Origin: Acetobacter sp.
GTDB taxonomy: Bacteria; Pseudomonadota; Alphaproteobacteria; RF32; CAG-239
Assembly (NCBI GenBank): GCA_023665325.1
Contig: JAMPED010000024.1
Location: 1-23,033 of the forward strand
Length of the DNA: 23,033 nt
Reading direction: 5' to 3'
Positions 14,995-21,729 of the stretch are shown piece by piece. Within the stretch, counting starts at the first letter, position 1. Each line of letters begins with the position of its first letter. Both the position numbers and the translations under genes were made by a program. The notes beneath the pieces are model-generated. The model made no database searches. It was not told the origin of the DNA and was given only the letters and a program-made list of their open reading frames with translations.

Positions 14995-15636
14995 TCAAAA
15001 CTCATCTTTGTTCAACAAACTGTCATATCGCTTATGAATACAGCCAATGCAGGTTTTATGCACACCATCGGTAATTTCATAAATCATAAATCTCCCCTGA
15101 CGAGTTACCGTAACAAAGCCATCGTCTCGTAGTTTCTTGAGCTGTTGTGAAACTTTCATCTGCTCAAGTCCTGTCCCGTTAACAATCTCAGTAACATTCT
15201 GCGCACCTTTAATCTCCAACCACTCTAAAATACGCATTTTTTCAATATGGGCAAATAATTTCATCCGATTCGCCGTCATCATCGTGTAATCAGCAGGTAA
15301 CACAGCCTTAACACCATCTTGTAAAAAGAAAAAACAATCAGTCATATAAGCATAGAGCTTGCGTAGACATACAAAGATACTCGCCGGATACTCTTCCATA
15401 ATGTCATAATAAATAAAAATCCCTTTGCGCGTTGTTTTCACTAAATGACTTTCTCGCATTTTTTTCAAAGCCTGCGAAATAATAACCTGCTCAGCGCCAA
15501 GAGCCTTAGTAATGGCAGAAACAGAAGAGCTACCATTAACATCTAAATATTCTAAAATCCGCAATCGTAAAGGATGAGATATATAATTTATCCCCTTAAC
15601 TGCTTTTTTCATTATCTCAATCGGAAGCTGTTCCAT
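14995..15636 (-). CDS. Double winged-helix regulator (two fused ArsR-like domains)
   Basis: 213 residues with two ArsR-family winged-helix domains in one chain. The first is about 17-80 (HPLRLRILEYLDVNG, then QVIISQALKKMRESHLVKT, then GIFIYYDI); the second is about 125-190 (IEKMRILEWLEIKGAQN, then QMKVSQQLKKLRDDGFVTV, then GRFMIYEI). They align helix by helix, with SQALKKMR matching SQQLKKLR in the recognition region. ArsR proteins normally dimerise with one domain per chain; here one chain could bind both half-sites. The C-terminal HKTCIGCIH (193-201) places two Cys and two His as a possible metal or redox sensor. GAGG precedes the ATG. Target genes are unknown; the adjacent envelope redox operon is a candidate. 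Confidence 0.85.
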   Translation of the reverse strand: MEQLPIEIMKKAVKGINYISHPLRLRILEYLDVNGSSSVSAITKALGAEQVIISQALKKMRESHLVKTTRKGIFIYYDIMEEYPASIFVCLRKLYAYMTDCFFFLQDGVKAVLPADYTMMTANRMKLFAHIEKMRILEWLEIKGAQNVTEIVNGTGLEQMKVSQQLKKLRDDGFVTVTRQGRFMIYEITDGVHKTCIGCIHKRYDSLLNKDEF

Positions 15637-15664
15637 TATAACCTCGCTTTACAAATTTAACGCT

Positions 15665-15692
15665 AATATATCAAAATAAATCACGATTGCAA
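15665..15692 (-). promoter_or_regulatory. Candidate promoter of the double-ArsR gene
   Basis: Minus-strand TTGCAA (15692-15687), 16-nt spacer, TATATT (15670-15665), immediately after the terminator of the upstream redox operon and about 30 nt before the start codon. Confidence 0.45.
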
Positions 15693-15726
15693 ATAAAAAA
15701 ATCCCTCAGTATTTAACCGAGGGATT
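15692..15726 (-). terminator. Terminator of the three-gene redox operon
   Basis: Stem AATCCCTC (15700-15707) with GAGGGATT (15719-15726), followed on the minus strand by a T run (plus-strand A run 15695-15700). It lies 7 nt past the stop of the thioredoxin-fold gene. Confidence 0.8.
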
Positions 15727-15732
15727 AGAGTT

Positions 15733-16077
15733 TTACTGAATGAATTTTGAGCTTAACTCATCAAAGCGTTGCTGGTTTTCTGTAGACCACCCCATCAGGT
15801 ACTCATCTCCTATGCAAAATAAAGGTGTGCCAATATTTTTTCCAAGTTTAAATTTTTCAGCACATTTTTTAAATAAGTAAAATCCTTCTGGTTTGTCGAT
15901 GCTAATAACTTCAATAGCTGCATTTGATCTATTTTGTGCAATATGCTTCTCAGCCATTTCACAATAAGGACAACCAGTATGGGTAAAGAAATAAATCTTA
16001 TCTTTCGCCAATTCATCATCTGCGTAAAGATTGGTGCTAAACAAAATGCACACTAATATATAAAGAAATTTCTTCAT
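15733..16077 (-). CDS. Exported glutaredoxin/thioredoxin-fold protein (CPYC)
   Basis: 114 residues from ATG 16077. A longer in-frame start at 16122 would run into the upstream gene and lose the signal peptide. GAGGA lies just before this ATG. The signal peptide MKKFLYILVCILFSTNLYA (1-19) is followed by IYFFTHTGCPYCEMAEKH (28-45) with the dithiol Cys36/Cys39, then GTPLFC carrying the fold's cis-Pro. CPYC is the classical glutaredoxin active site, but export to the periplasm is not usual for glutaredoxins. It probably reduces, oxidises or shuttles disulfides in the envelope. It is the last gene of the operon, 10 nt after the preceding stop. Confidence 0.85.
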   Translation of the reverse strand: MKKFLYILVCILFSTNLYADDELAKDKIYFFTHTGCPYCEMAEKHIAQNRSNAAIEVISIDKPEGFYLFKKCAEKFKLGKNIGTPLFCIGDEYLMGWSTENQQRFDELSSKFIQ

Positions 16078-16087
16078 CTTCCATCCT

Positions 16088-16699
16088 CTATTCAATACAA
16101 CAATCAACAGCTTTACGGACAAAGGCTTTCATCTTCGAAAAAGCAGTCTTCGGCTCACCATCCGCATCAGCAGTATCTTCCACGACAACATCACCATTCG
16201 AAGCCGTCGCCAAAGGCGCCGCCGCATTGATTTTTTCGCTGATTTTCTTAATGTCGTCAACGCTGTCTTCAATCCACTTCATCTCAGAAACATTAAGCAT
16301 ATTCATATTTAAGCCCCAAAATAGACAGTAAAGGTCATACGCCTTGTTAAACAAATCATACGCTTGCTCTTTGTTACCCAAACTCTGCTGCTTTGTCCCC
16401 ACTTCCATCAAACGCATAGAAGAGGCAAGCAAGTGTTTAGAAATACACCAAACCTCACCCTCATAGCTCGGAATAATCTTAAGCATCAATTTCTTGCGAG
16501 TTTCTCGCACATCCTCAATCAAATCATAAAACGAAGTTTTACCAGTTTTAGCCCCTGAAAACACCAAATGCTCTTCAATTGAAATCAAATTCATAATCGC
16601 AATCGTTAAGTCTTGGTCAGAAGACAAATCTTTCGGATTAACCTTTTTAGTTGCGTCAATGCGTTCCACAAATTCTTTTACATTCTCAGCTTTTTTCAT
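16088..16699 (-). CDS. Conserved-looking helical protein of unknown function
   Basis: 203 residues, no signal peptide, mostly alpha-helical. The core (about 55-135) has SFYDLIEDVRETRKKLMLKI, then GEVWCISKHLLASSMRLMEV, then KEQAYDLFNKAYDLYCLFWG. I have a recollection of similar GEVWCISKHLL-type hypothetical proteins in other bacteria with minimal genomes, but cannot name a family. A low-complexity linker (about 165-185, Ala/Asp/Glu-rich) leads to FSKMKAFVRKAVDCCIE, ending in two adjacent Cys. It lies between a membrane CxxC protein and an exported CPYC protein, with short gaps on both sides, so a role in the same redox process is inferred from operon position. No catalytic motif is evident. 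Confidence 0.75.
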   Translation of the reverse strand: MKKAENVKEFVERIDATKKVNPKDLSSDQDLTIAIMNLISIEEHLVFSGAKTGKTSFYDLIEDVRETRKKLMLKIIPSYEGEVWCISKHLLASSMRLMEVGTKQQSLGNKEQAYDLFNKAYDLYCLFWGLNMNMLNVSEMKWIEDSVDDIKKISEKINAAAPLATASNGDVVVEDTADADGEPKTAFSKMKAFVRKAVDCCIE

Positions 16700-16715
16700 C
16701 TCAAATTCTCCTAAA

Positions 16716-17219
16716 TTATAATGGGTAGTAAGTTAATACAACACTAGCAATAAATAAACACACGACAGGCAATACAACCTTCTCAAATGGAAAATGTGCG
16801 TGTCCATCATTATGCTCTTTCATCCATTGATAAAGTTTTTGTGTTGCAATGTATAAAGCTGCGCCAATAAGGCTAGCAAAAAGAAAGGGATCTATATATA
16901 AAAAAACAATAATTTTGGGTGAATAGATTAAATTTCCTAAATATAAAAAGCCAATAGATGCCAAACTGCAAAACATCAATAAAAAATTTCTACCCCAAAA
17001 ATTCCATTTTTTCTTCTCAAACCATAAAATAGCCCAATACCCTAATAAAGCAAACATTGCTCCAGCCCATAGCCCAACAACATTATCATCAATACCTAGC
17101 TTTTGAGCAATTTCAAGTGACGCCCCAATAGCAACAGTACAGACAACACACGCAGGATTCGCAAGTGCAGAAGTTACTGTACCCAAAAAACTTGCCATTA
17201 AAAATAATATAAATTTCAT
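16716..17219 (-). CDS. Membrane protein with an N-terminal CxxC motif
   Basis: 167 residues from ATG 17219. The upstream ATG at 17231 overlaps the GGAG ribosome site that sits 6 nt before 17219, so the shorter start is preferred. A signal-like helix (1-20) is followed by NPACVVCTVAIGASLEIAQK, with Cys24 and Cys27 placed just after the membrane entry, then LGIDDNVVGLWAGAMFALLG. About four further membrane helices follow, and a His-rich loop (HNDGHAHF) before the last. The CxxC at a membrane face suggests electron or thiol transfer, as in DsbB/DsbD or VKOR-type proteins, but it matches none of them clearly. It is the first gene of an operon with the helical protein and the exported CPYC protein. 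Confidence 0.75.
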   Translation of the reverse strand: MKFILFLMASFLGTVTSALANPACVVCTVAIGASLEIAQKLGIDDNVVGLWAGAMFALLGYWAILWFEKKKWNFWGRNFLLMFCSLASIGFLYLGNLIYSPKIIVFLYIDPFLFASLIGAALYIATQKLYQWMKEHNDGHAHFPFEKVVLPVVCLFIASVVLTYYPL

Positions 17220-17251
17220 ATTAAACTCCATAGATATAAATTACAATACAT

Positions 17252-17280
17252 AGTATATTTGCTATATATCAAAAAGTCAA
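17252..17280 (-). promoter_or_regulatory. Promoter of the redox operon
   Basis: Minus-strand TTGACT (17280-17275), 17-nt spacer, TATACT (17257-17252), about 33 nt before the start at 17219. This is one of the best consensus matches in the window. Confidence 0.7.
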
Positions 17281-17302
17281 TATGTTTTTTTCAGATTGGG
17301 AT

Positions 17303-17335
17303 AAAAAAATCCTCCAAGTAAGAATACTTGGAGGA
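17303..17335 (-). terminator. Terminator of the 96-residue protein gene
   Basis: Perfect 11-bp stem TCCTCCAAGTA (17310-17320) with TACTTGGAGGA (17325-17335) and an AGAA loop, followed by seven T on the minus strand (plus-strand A run 17303-17309). Confidence 0.9.
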
Positions 17336-17340
17336 ATAAG

Positions 17341-17631
17341 TCATTTTACACCATACCCGAAATAATGAGAAGATGCTTGCTTCCAAACATCATTACAAAA
17401 TTTTCTAAGCTCAGCCGACATAGGTTCCGTCGGCAAGCATTGATTTTTAATTCGATCCCTTATCTCATTTCTAAGAGAATAGGGAATACCTGAAAAACTT
17501 AACAGGGTAGGTGTTGGAACGTATCCACCCGACAAAGATGTCTGGCGCTTTCCATAAACAGAAATTTTTCCATTTTGAACCATCAAATCGGCATACACAA
17601 AGCCAAATTGTTTACTGTCTAAAACATACAT
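17341..17631 (-). CDS. Unknown 96-residue protein
   Basis: 96 residues, basic, no signal peptide or membrane helix. Features are LDSKQFGFVYADLMVQNGKI, a Gly/Pro/Thr-rich centre (SGGYVPTPTLLSF), and a helical C-terminal half with two Cys (NQCLPTEPMS, RKFCNDVW). No family recognised. It is supported as a real gene by a strong terminator 6 nt past the stop and a plausible promoter upstream; the Shine-Dalgarno is weak. Confidence 0.6.
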   Translation of the reverse strand: MYVLDSKQFGFVYADLMVQNGKISVYGKRQTSLSGGYVPTPTLLSFSGIPYSLRNEIRDRIKNQCLPTEPMSAELRKFCNDVWKQASSHYFGYGVK

Positions 17632-17664
17632 AAGCTTAGATTTAATAATTTAATGAATAGCAAA

Positions 17665-17693
17665 AAGATATCACATAGTGAATAGAATGTAAA
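17665..17693 (-). promoter_or_regulatory. Candidate promoter of the 96-residue protein gene
   Basis: Minus-strand TTTACA (17693-17688), 17-nt spacer, TATCTT (17670-17665), about 35 nt before the start. Confidence 0.4.
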
Positions 17694-17774
17694 GCATTTA
17701 ATAAAGTAAAAATGTATTGAACGCAGATTTTTTTATGATATATAGATTACATAACAATTATATGAGGAATAAAT

Positions 17775-18146
17775 ATGAAAAAACTATTGCTAACAATCTT
17801 AGTGCTTTGTGGGCTAAACGCCTGTTCAAAGTCAGAGGAAACTATCGCAGGAAAAACTTTTGCACTCCTACCCGAAAAGAGCATAACCCTTTCGTTTGAT
17901 GCTAAAGAAAATCGTTTTTTCGGGCAAGCAGTGAATAATTACTTTGGCGAATATAAACTAGAAAAAAATAATCTAACCCTAAAGCTCATCGGTAGTACGA
18001 TGATGGCCGCTCCAGAACCGGAGATGAAAAAGGAAATGGATTATTTTCAAAACTTAGGAAAAATAAAATCTTATTCTTTGAAAAATAAAACGCTAGAACT
18101 TAGCGGAGAGGATATTAAACTGCAATTTGAAGAAACCAAAAACTAA
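17775..18146 (+). CDS. META-domain lipoprotein (HslJ-like)
   Basis: 123 residues. The N-terminus MKKLLLTILVLCGLNACSKS is a lipoprotein signal with lipobox LNAC (Cys17), so the mature protein should be membrane-anchored. Residues ~36-115 follow the META/HslJ pattern: ITLSFDAKENRFFGQAVNNY, FGEYKLEKNNLTLKLI, STMMAAPEPE and IKSYSLKNKTLELSGE. The paired cysteines seen in many META domains (GCN and MAC) are replaced by VNN and MAA, so the usual disulfide is absent. HslJ-type proteins are envelope proteins linked to stress or antibiotic tolerance in E. coli; function here is unproven. GAGG precedes the ATG; a weak TTGAAC/TATATA promoter lies at 17717-17744. Confidence 0.75.
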   Translation: MKKLLLTILVLCGLNACSKSEETIAGKTFALLPEKSITLSFDAKENRFFGQAVNNYFGEYKLEKNNLTLKLIGSTMMAAPEPEMKKEMDYFQNLGKIKSYSLKNKTLELSGEDIKLQFEETKN

Positions 18147-18415
18147 TCAAGCGTAATAGTTTGAATATTGTTGGTAAAATTCTTTCGTAAAAGCTACATA
18201 TCGCTCCAAAGTTTATATCCAAAGAGCTTGGTCCGGAAAAAGGCTTTACGTTAAGAGCCATTATCAGCCGCAAGCTGTATGACAGATGGAAGAGGGGTAA
18301 AAGCCTCTTCTTTTTGTTTACACGAATGAGTAAGGGCATTTTTAAAAATCCGACACATATAAGTTCTCATCTGCAAAGCAGCTTGGCTCATATTATCATA
18401 ATGCGGCATATAAAA
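18147..18415. other. Intergenic stretch without a supported gene
   Basis: About 270 nt between the lipoprotein and the convergent pilin-like gene. It holds the plus-strand terminator at 18289-18315. Both strands carry short open frames: 52 codons on the minus strand from ATG 18409 to TAA 18251, and a plus-strand frame of about 80 codons without a start codon. None has a ribosome site or recognisable product. It may be a decayed gene or a repeat. Confidence 0.5.
18289..18315 (+). terminator. Plus-strand terminator after the lipoprotein gene
   Basis: GAAGAGG (18289-18295) pairs with CCTCTTC (18304-18310) across an 8-nt loop, followed by TTTTTG. It lies about 140 nt past the lipoprotein stop. 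Confidence 0.65.
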
Positions 18416-19033
18416 TTAAAGAGAAAATTCTAAAATACAAATAGTATCTTCTAAACAGGTATTGCACAGATTGATTGCTTCATTTGGTGTTATATCGGAT
18501 ATACATTTTTTATTAGAACCATTACAATGTCCAGTTCCATAAAAATTTCCTCCGGTTGTCGCATTTCCACGATATATCCAAACAGCTTCTAGCGTTTCGT
18601 GAAATGGTTTGACAATATTAAGTAACATTACGCGACACATTTCTTTGTTTTCGTTAATATCTTCATTCCGCTTTAGATAATAACTAACGACGAGCCTATC
18701 TTGTACATAAGGGGTAATATGTACTCCAAAATTATCAATAATAGTAGAAGCTTTAGCAGTCCACCCATAAGGGAGCTCTGTTGGTGGATAATACGAAGCA
18801 AAGTAAAGACGTTCTATATTTTGTAGGTCTTTTTCTCTCATAAAATCGTTTTTAAATAAAGCCAAGGATTGAATAAATTGAATATACTCATCGATCATTT
18901 TATTAAGTTTTATTTTGAGCATAGCCTTAGAATATCCAGAAATACCTCCCACTGATAAAATCCCCACAATCGCCAATACACCTAACATCTCAATCATCGA
19001 CCGACCGTGCTGATTTTCTTTTAATATTTTCAT
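18416..19033 (-). CDS. Type IV pilin-like (pseudopilin) protein
   Basis: 205 residues from ATG 19033, placed 5 nt after GGAG; an ATG at 19045 precedes the ribosome site. A short basic leader ends in HG, followed by RSMIEMLGVLAIVGILSVGG. The Glu is at +5 after the predicted prepilin-peptidase cut, as in type IV pilins and type II secretion pseudopilins, with the hydrophobic N-terminal helix. The globular part has six Cys clustered near the C-terminus (GHCNGSNKKC, NLCNTCLEDTIC), suggesting a disulfide-stabilised D-region. No other pilus assembly gene is in the window. It is preceded by a promoter and a long structured leader. Confidence 0.8.
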   Translation of the reverse strand: MKILKENQHGRSMIEMLGVLAIVGILSVGGISGYSKAMLKIKLNKMIDEYIQFIQSLALFKNDFMREKDLQNIERLYFASYYPPTELPYGWTAKASTIIDNFGVHITPYVQDRLVVSYYLKRNEDINENKEMCRVMLLNIVKPFHETLEAVWIYRGNATTGGNFYGTGHCNGSNKKCISDITPNEAINLCNTCLEDTICILEFSL

Positions 19034-19045
19034 CATAGCTCCCAT

Positions 19046-19242
19046 TTAAATTATAAAAATAGCCGCCTTGATGAGAGGCAGCAGGAAGTTAGAAGCTATT
19101 AAAGGAATAGTGTAGGTATTTGGTATATATAATATATATACCTTATTAACTACCTTCCTGCTTAATGCAAAAAGGTAGTTTTACGTCTTAAACAGACAAC
19201 CTTTAGAGGCTTCTAACCCTCATACTAGCCATCATCTAGTAC
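19046..19242 (-). promoter_or_regulatory. Long inverted-repeat-rich 5' leader of the pilin-like gene
   Basis: About 200 nt of non-coding leader. Inverted repeats seen: AACTACCTT (19148-19156) with AAGGTAGTT (19172-19180); GCAGGAAG (19081-19088) with CTTCCTGC (19154-19161), which competes with the first; GTTAGAAGC (19088-19096) with GCTTCTAAC (19209-19217); and a 9-bp palindrome at 19122-19142. A ten-codon frame (MMASMRVRSL) starts in its first part. It could be a regulatory leader or a small RNA; nothing identifies a known class. Confidence 0.45.
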
Positions 19243-19248
19243 GGCTCA

Positions 19249-19277
19249 ACGTTATGCGGATAAGTACAAAAAGTCAA
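19249..19277 (-). promoter_or_regulatory. Candidate promoter of the pilin-like gene
   Basis: Minus-strand TTGACT (19277-19272), 17-nt spacer, TAACGT (19254-19249). It lies just past the pheT terminator and about 215 nt ahead of the start codon. Confidence 0.5.
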
Positions 19278-19289
19278 GGAAAATGAACA

Positions 19290-19322
19290 CAAAAAAACAG
19301 CTCTGACTCCTCAGAGCTGTTT
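19290..19322 (-). terminator. Terminator of pheST
   Basis: Perfect 12-bp stem AAACAGCTCTGA (19295-19306) with TCAGAGCTGTTT (19311-19322) and a CTCC loop, followed by T residues on the minus strand (plus-strand A run 19291-19297). Confidence 0.9.
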
Positions 19323-19344
19323 AATCAAATATGGAAAGTTAAAA

Positions 19345-21729
19345 CTAACGTAAAGTTGCGCCAGTTTTTTTACCAACTTCAGAAATCACCTTATTCATCA
19401 ATGCTTCAAGTTCTGCATCAGTATAAGATTTTTCTTTTGGTTGGAATGTAACCGTAATTGCAACAGATTTCTTATCTGCTGGCAGATTTTCACCTTCGTA
19501 AACATCAAAAATTCGAACGTCGCTAATATTATTGCGGTCAGCCGTTTTAGCAGCCCCAACAATACTCATAGAAGAAACATTTTTAGTGCATACAAAAGCC
19601 AAATCTTTTTCAACCGGTTGTAAATCATAAAGCTCAAGCTTTTTCTTTGCCTTTGATTTTCCATCACGAGGAAGTGGGATATTCTCTAAAAAGACTTCAA
19701 ATGCCATCACATTGGTTTTAATATCCAAAGCTTTTAAAACTGCCGGATGAAGTTCACCAAAATATGCTAAAACATTTTTGCCTAAGCGAATAGCACCACT
19801 ACGCCCAGGGTGATAATATTCCGGAGCATCAGTTGTAATTTGTGGCGCCTCAATAGGTCCTTTTGCCGCAGCAATTGCAGCCAAAGCCGCCGCTTTTGCA
19901 TCAAATACATCGTATGCACGAGAGCTTCCAGTCCAATCTTTCTTGCTGGTTTTGCCCACAAAAATACCACTAGCTGCTGTCTGTTGTTCTCCAGGATTGC
20001 GACCATAAAATTCCGGTGCAACTTCAAAGAGCTGAAGATTAGCATATCCACGGGCAATGTTGCTTTTAGCACCAATCAACAAGTTTGGCAACAATGACGG
20101 ACGCATCTCGTCAAGTTCGGTGATAATCGGGTTTTGAATATCAACAGGAGCGTTCCCTCTACGGAAAAATTTTGCAATAGCGCTGTCTGTAAAACTGAAA
20201 GTTACTGTTTCATACATTCCGCGCAGTGCAAGTTCGTGCTTAACCATCATCACATTGTTTTGTAATGGAGTTAAAACAGGTTTAGGAAATTCTGCAATTT
20301 TCATTGAAACCGCAGGAATATTATCCAACCCAATCATCCGCACAACTTCTTCAATTAAGTCTTGTTCACATTCAATATCTCCACGCCAAGACGGAGAAAC
20401 AGCCGTAATAACACCATCACTTTCGCTCACCTTGAATCCAAGATTGCGAAGAATTTCAGTGCATTTCTCTTGCGAAACATCCATCCCGACAAAGCTTTTC
20501 ATTTTCTCGATACGAAGTTGAACCGGTTTTGCTTCAAATCTCTCCTCGCCGACAACTTCCATTTCAGAAGCTTCACCCCCACAGATATCTAGAATCATCT
20601 GCGTAGCGTAGTTATTTCCAGAGATGTTAGACATCGGGTCAACCCAACGTTCATAACGTGCACGAGAGTCAGAATCAAGTTGCATCTTACGACCAGTGCG
20701 GGCAATACAAACAGGGTTAAATAAAGCACATTCCAACAATACATTAGTCGTGTCTTCATAGCTTCCTTTGTTTAAGCCGCCCATAATGCCGCCCAAACAT
20801 TGCACCCCGTCTTCATCGCAAATACCAAGAGATTTATCGTCTAATGTATAACTTTTTTCGTTGAGAGCTATAAATTCCTCACCATTTTCAGCCATACGAA
20901 CAGTAACATTACCTGTAAGTTTATCAGCGTCAAAAACGTGTAAAGGACGAGCCAAATCATAGTTAATGTAGTTCGTAATATCAACAAGAGCTGAAATTGG
21001 ACGCAATCCAATAGCTGTTAATCTATCTTTCATCCATTTTGGCGTTTCAGCTTTGTTGTTAACACCCTTAATATAGCGTGCTGTATAAGTCGGGCAAGCC
21101 TCTGTGCATTTTACACGCACAGAAATCGGGCTTTTAAAACTTCCCTTGATTTCTGGGATATTGAGCGGTTTTAATGTACCAAGCCCAGCTGCCGCCAAAT
21201 CTCGAGCAATACCACGAACACCCAAGCATTCTGCTCGATTCGGAGTAATTGAAACCTCAATCACAGGGTCAATGTTCAAAATTTCTGCAGCCGGAACACC
21301 AATAGCCGTATTAGAGGCAAGCTCGATAATGCCGCTATGGTCATCCCCAACCATAAGCTCTTTCTCAGAACACATCATACCCATACTTTCCACGCCACGG
21401 ATTTTTGCAACCTTTAAGCGTTCACCATAGCAAGGAATGAGCGCACCTGTTGGCGCATAAATACCAACAAGTCCTTCGTGAACATTCGGTGCACCACAGA
21501 CAACCTGTAACGTTTCTTTACCAGTATTAACCGCTAAAATATGCAAATGGTCAGAATCTGGGTGCATATCCACCTTTTCGATTCTTGCAGTGTTAAAACC
21601 GTCCAAAGCAGCAGCCGGATTGATAACTTCTTCAACTTCAAGTCCAATGCGTGTTAAGGTCTCAACAATTTCATCAACACTAGCTGTTGTGTCTAAGTGT
21701 TCTTTTAACCAAGATAATGTAAATTTCAT
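19345..21729 (-). CDS. pheT: Phenylalanyl-tRNA synthetase beta subunit
   Basis: 794 residues, the usual length (E. coli 795). With PheS it forms the alpha2-beta2 enzyme that charges tRNA-Phe. In order: the N-terminal domain (MKFTLSWLKEHLD), an EMAP-type tRNA-binding OB fold (about 40-150, VDMHPDSDHLHILAVNTG and MGMMCSEKEL), the B3/B4 editing region (about 205-375, RPISALVDITNYINYDLARP), the B5 domain (about 395-470), the catalytic-like core, and the C-terminal FDX-ACB anticodon domain (about 700-793, VEKDLAFVC to FQPKEKSYTDAELEALM). The start codon overlaps the pheS stop as ATGA, giving coupled translation. It ends 23 nt before a strong terminator. Confidence 0.98.
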   Translation of the reverse strand: MKFTLSWLKEHLDTTASVDEIVETLTRIGLEVEEVINPAAALDGFNTARIEKVDMHPDSDHLHILAVNTGKETLQVVCGAPNVHEGLVGIYAPTGALIPCYGERLKVAKIRGVESMGMMCSEKELMVGDDHSGIIELASNTAIGVPAAEILNIDPVIEVSITPNRAECLGVRGIARDLAAAGLGTLKPLNIPEIKGSFKSPISVRVKCTEACPTYTARYIKGVNNKAETPKWMKDRLTAIGLRPISALVDITNYINYDLARPLHVFDADKLTGNVTVRMAENGEEFIALNEKSYTLDDKSLGICDEDGVQCLGGIMGGLNKGSYEDTTNVLLECALFNPVCIARTGRKMQLDSDSRARYERWVDPMSNISGNNYATQMILDICGGEASEMEVVGEERFEAKPVQLRIEKMKSFVGMDVSQEKCTEILRNLGFKVSESDGVITAVSPSWRGDIECEQDLIEEVVRMIGLDNIPAVSMKIAEFPKPVLTPLQNNVMMVKHELALRGMYETVTFSFTDSAIAKFFRRGNAPVDIQNPIITELDEMRPSLLPNLLIGAKSNIARGYANLQLFEVAPEFYGRNPGEQQTAASGIFVGKTSKKDWTGSSRAYDVFDAKAAALAAIAAAKGPIEAPQITTDAPEYYHPGRSGAIRLGKNVLAYFGELHPAVLKALDIKTNVMAFEVFLENIPLPRDGKSKAKKKLELYDLQPVEKDLAFVCTKNVSSMSIVGAAKTADRNNISDVRIFDVYEGENLPADKKSVAITVTFQPKEKSYTDAELEALMNKVISEVGKKTGATLR

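Noticed and set aside
16078..16122. Longer start for the CPYC protein (MSVKLLIVV...)
   Set aside because: It overlaps the upstream gene and puts 15 residues ahead of a typical signal peptide; the ATG at 16077 has its own ribosome site.
18251..18409. 52-codon minus-strand frame as a gene
   Set aside because: No ribosome site, an opposing terminator within it, and no recognisable product.
19122..19142. The AT palindrome as an attachment or recombination site
   Set aside because: It is a simple TA-rich palindrome with no integrase gene and no second copy in the window.
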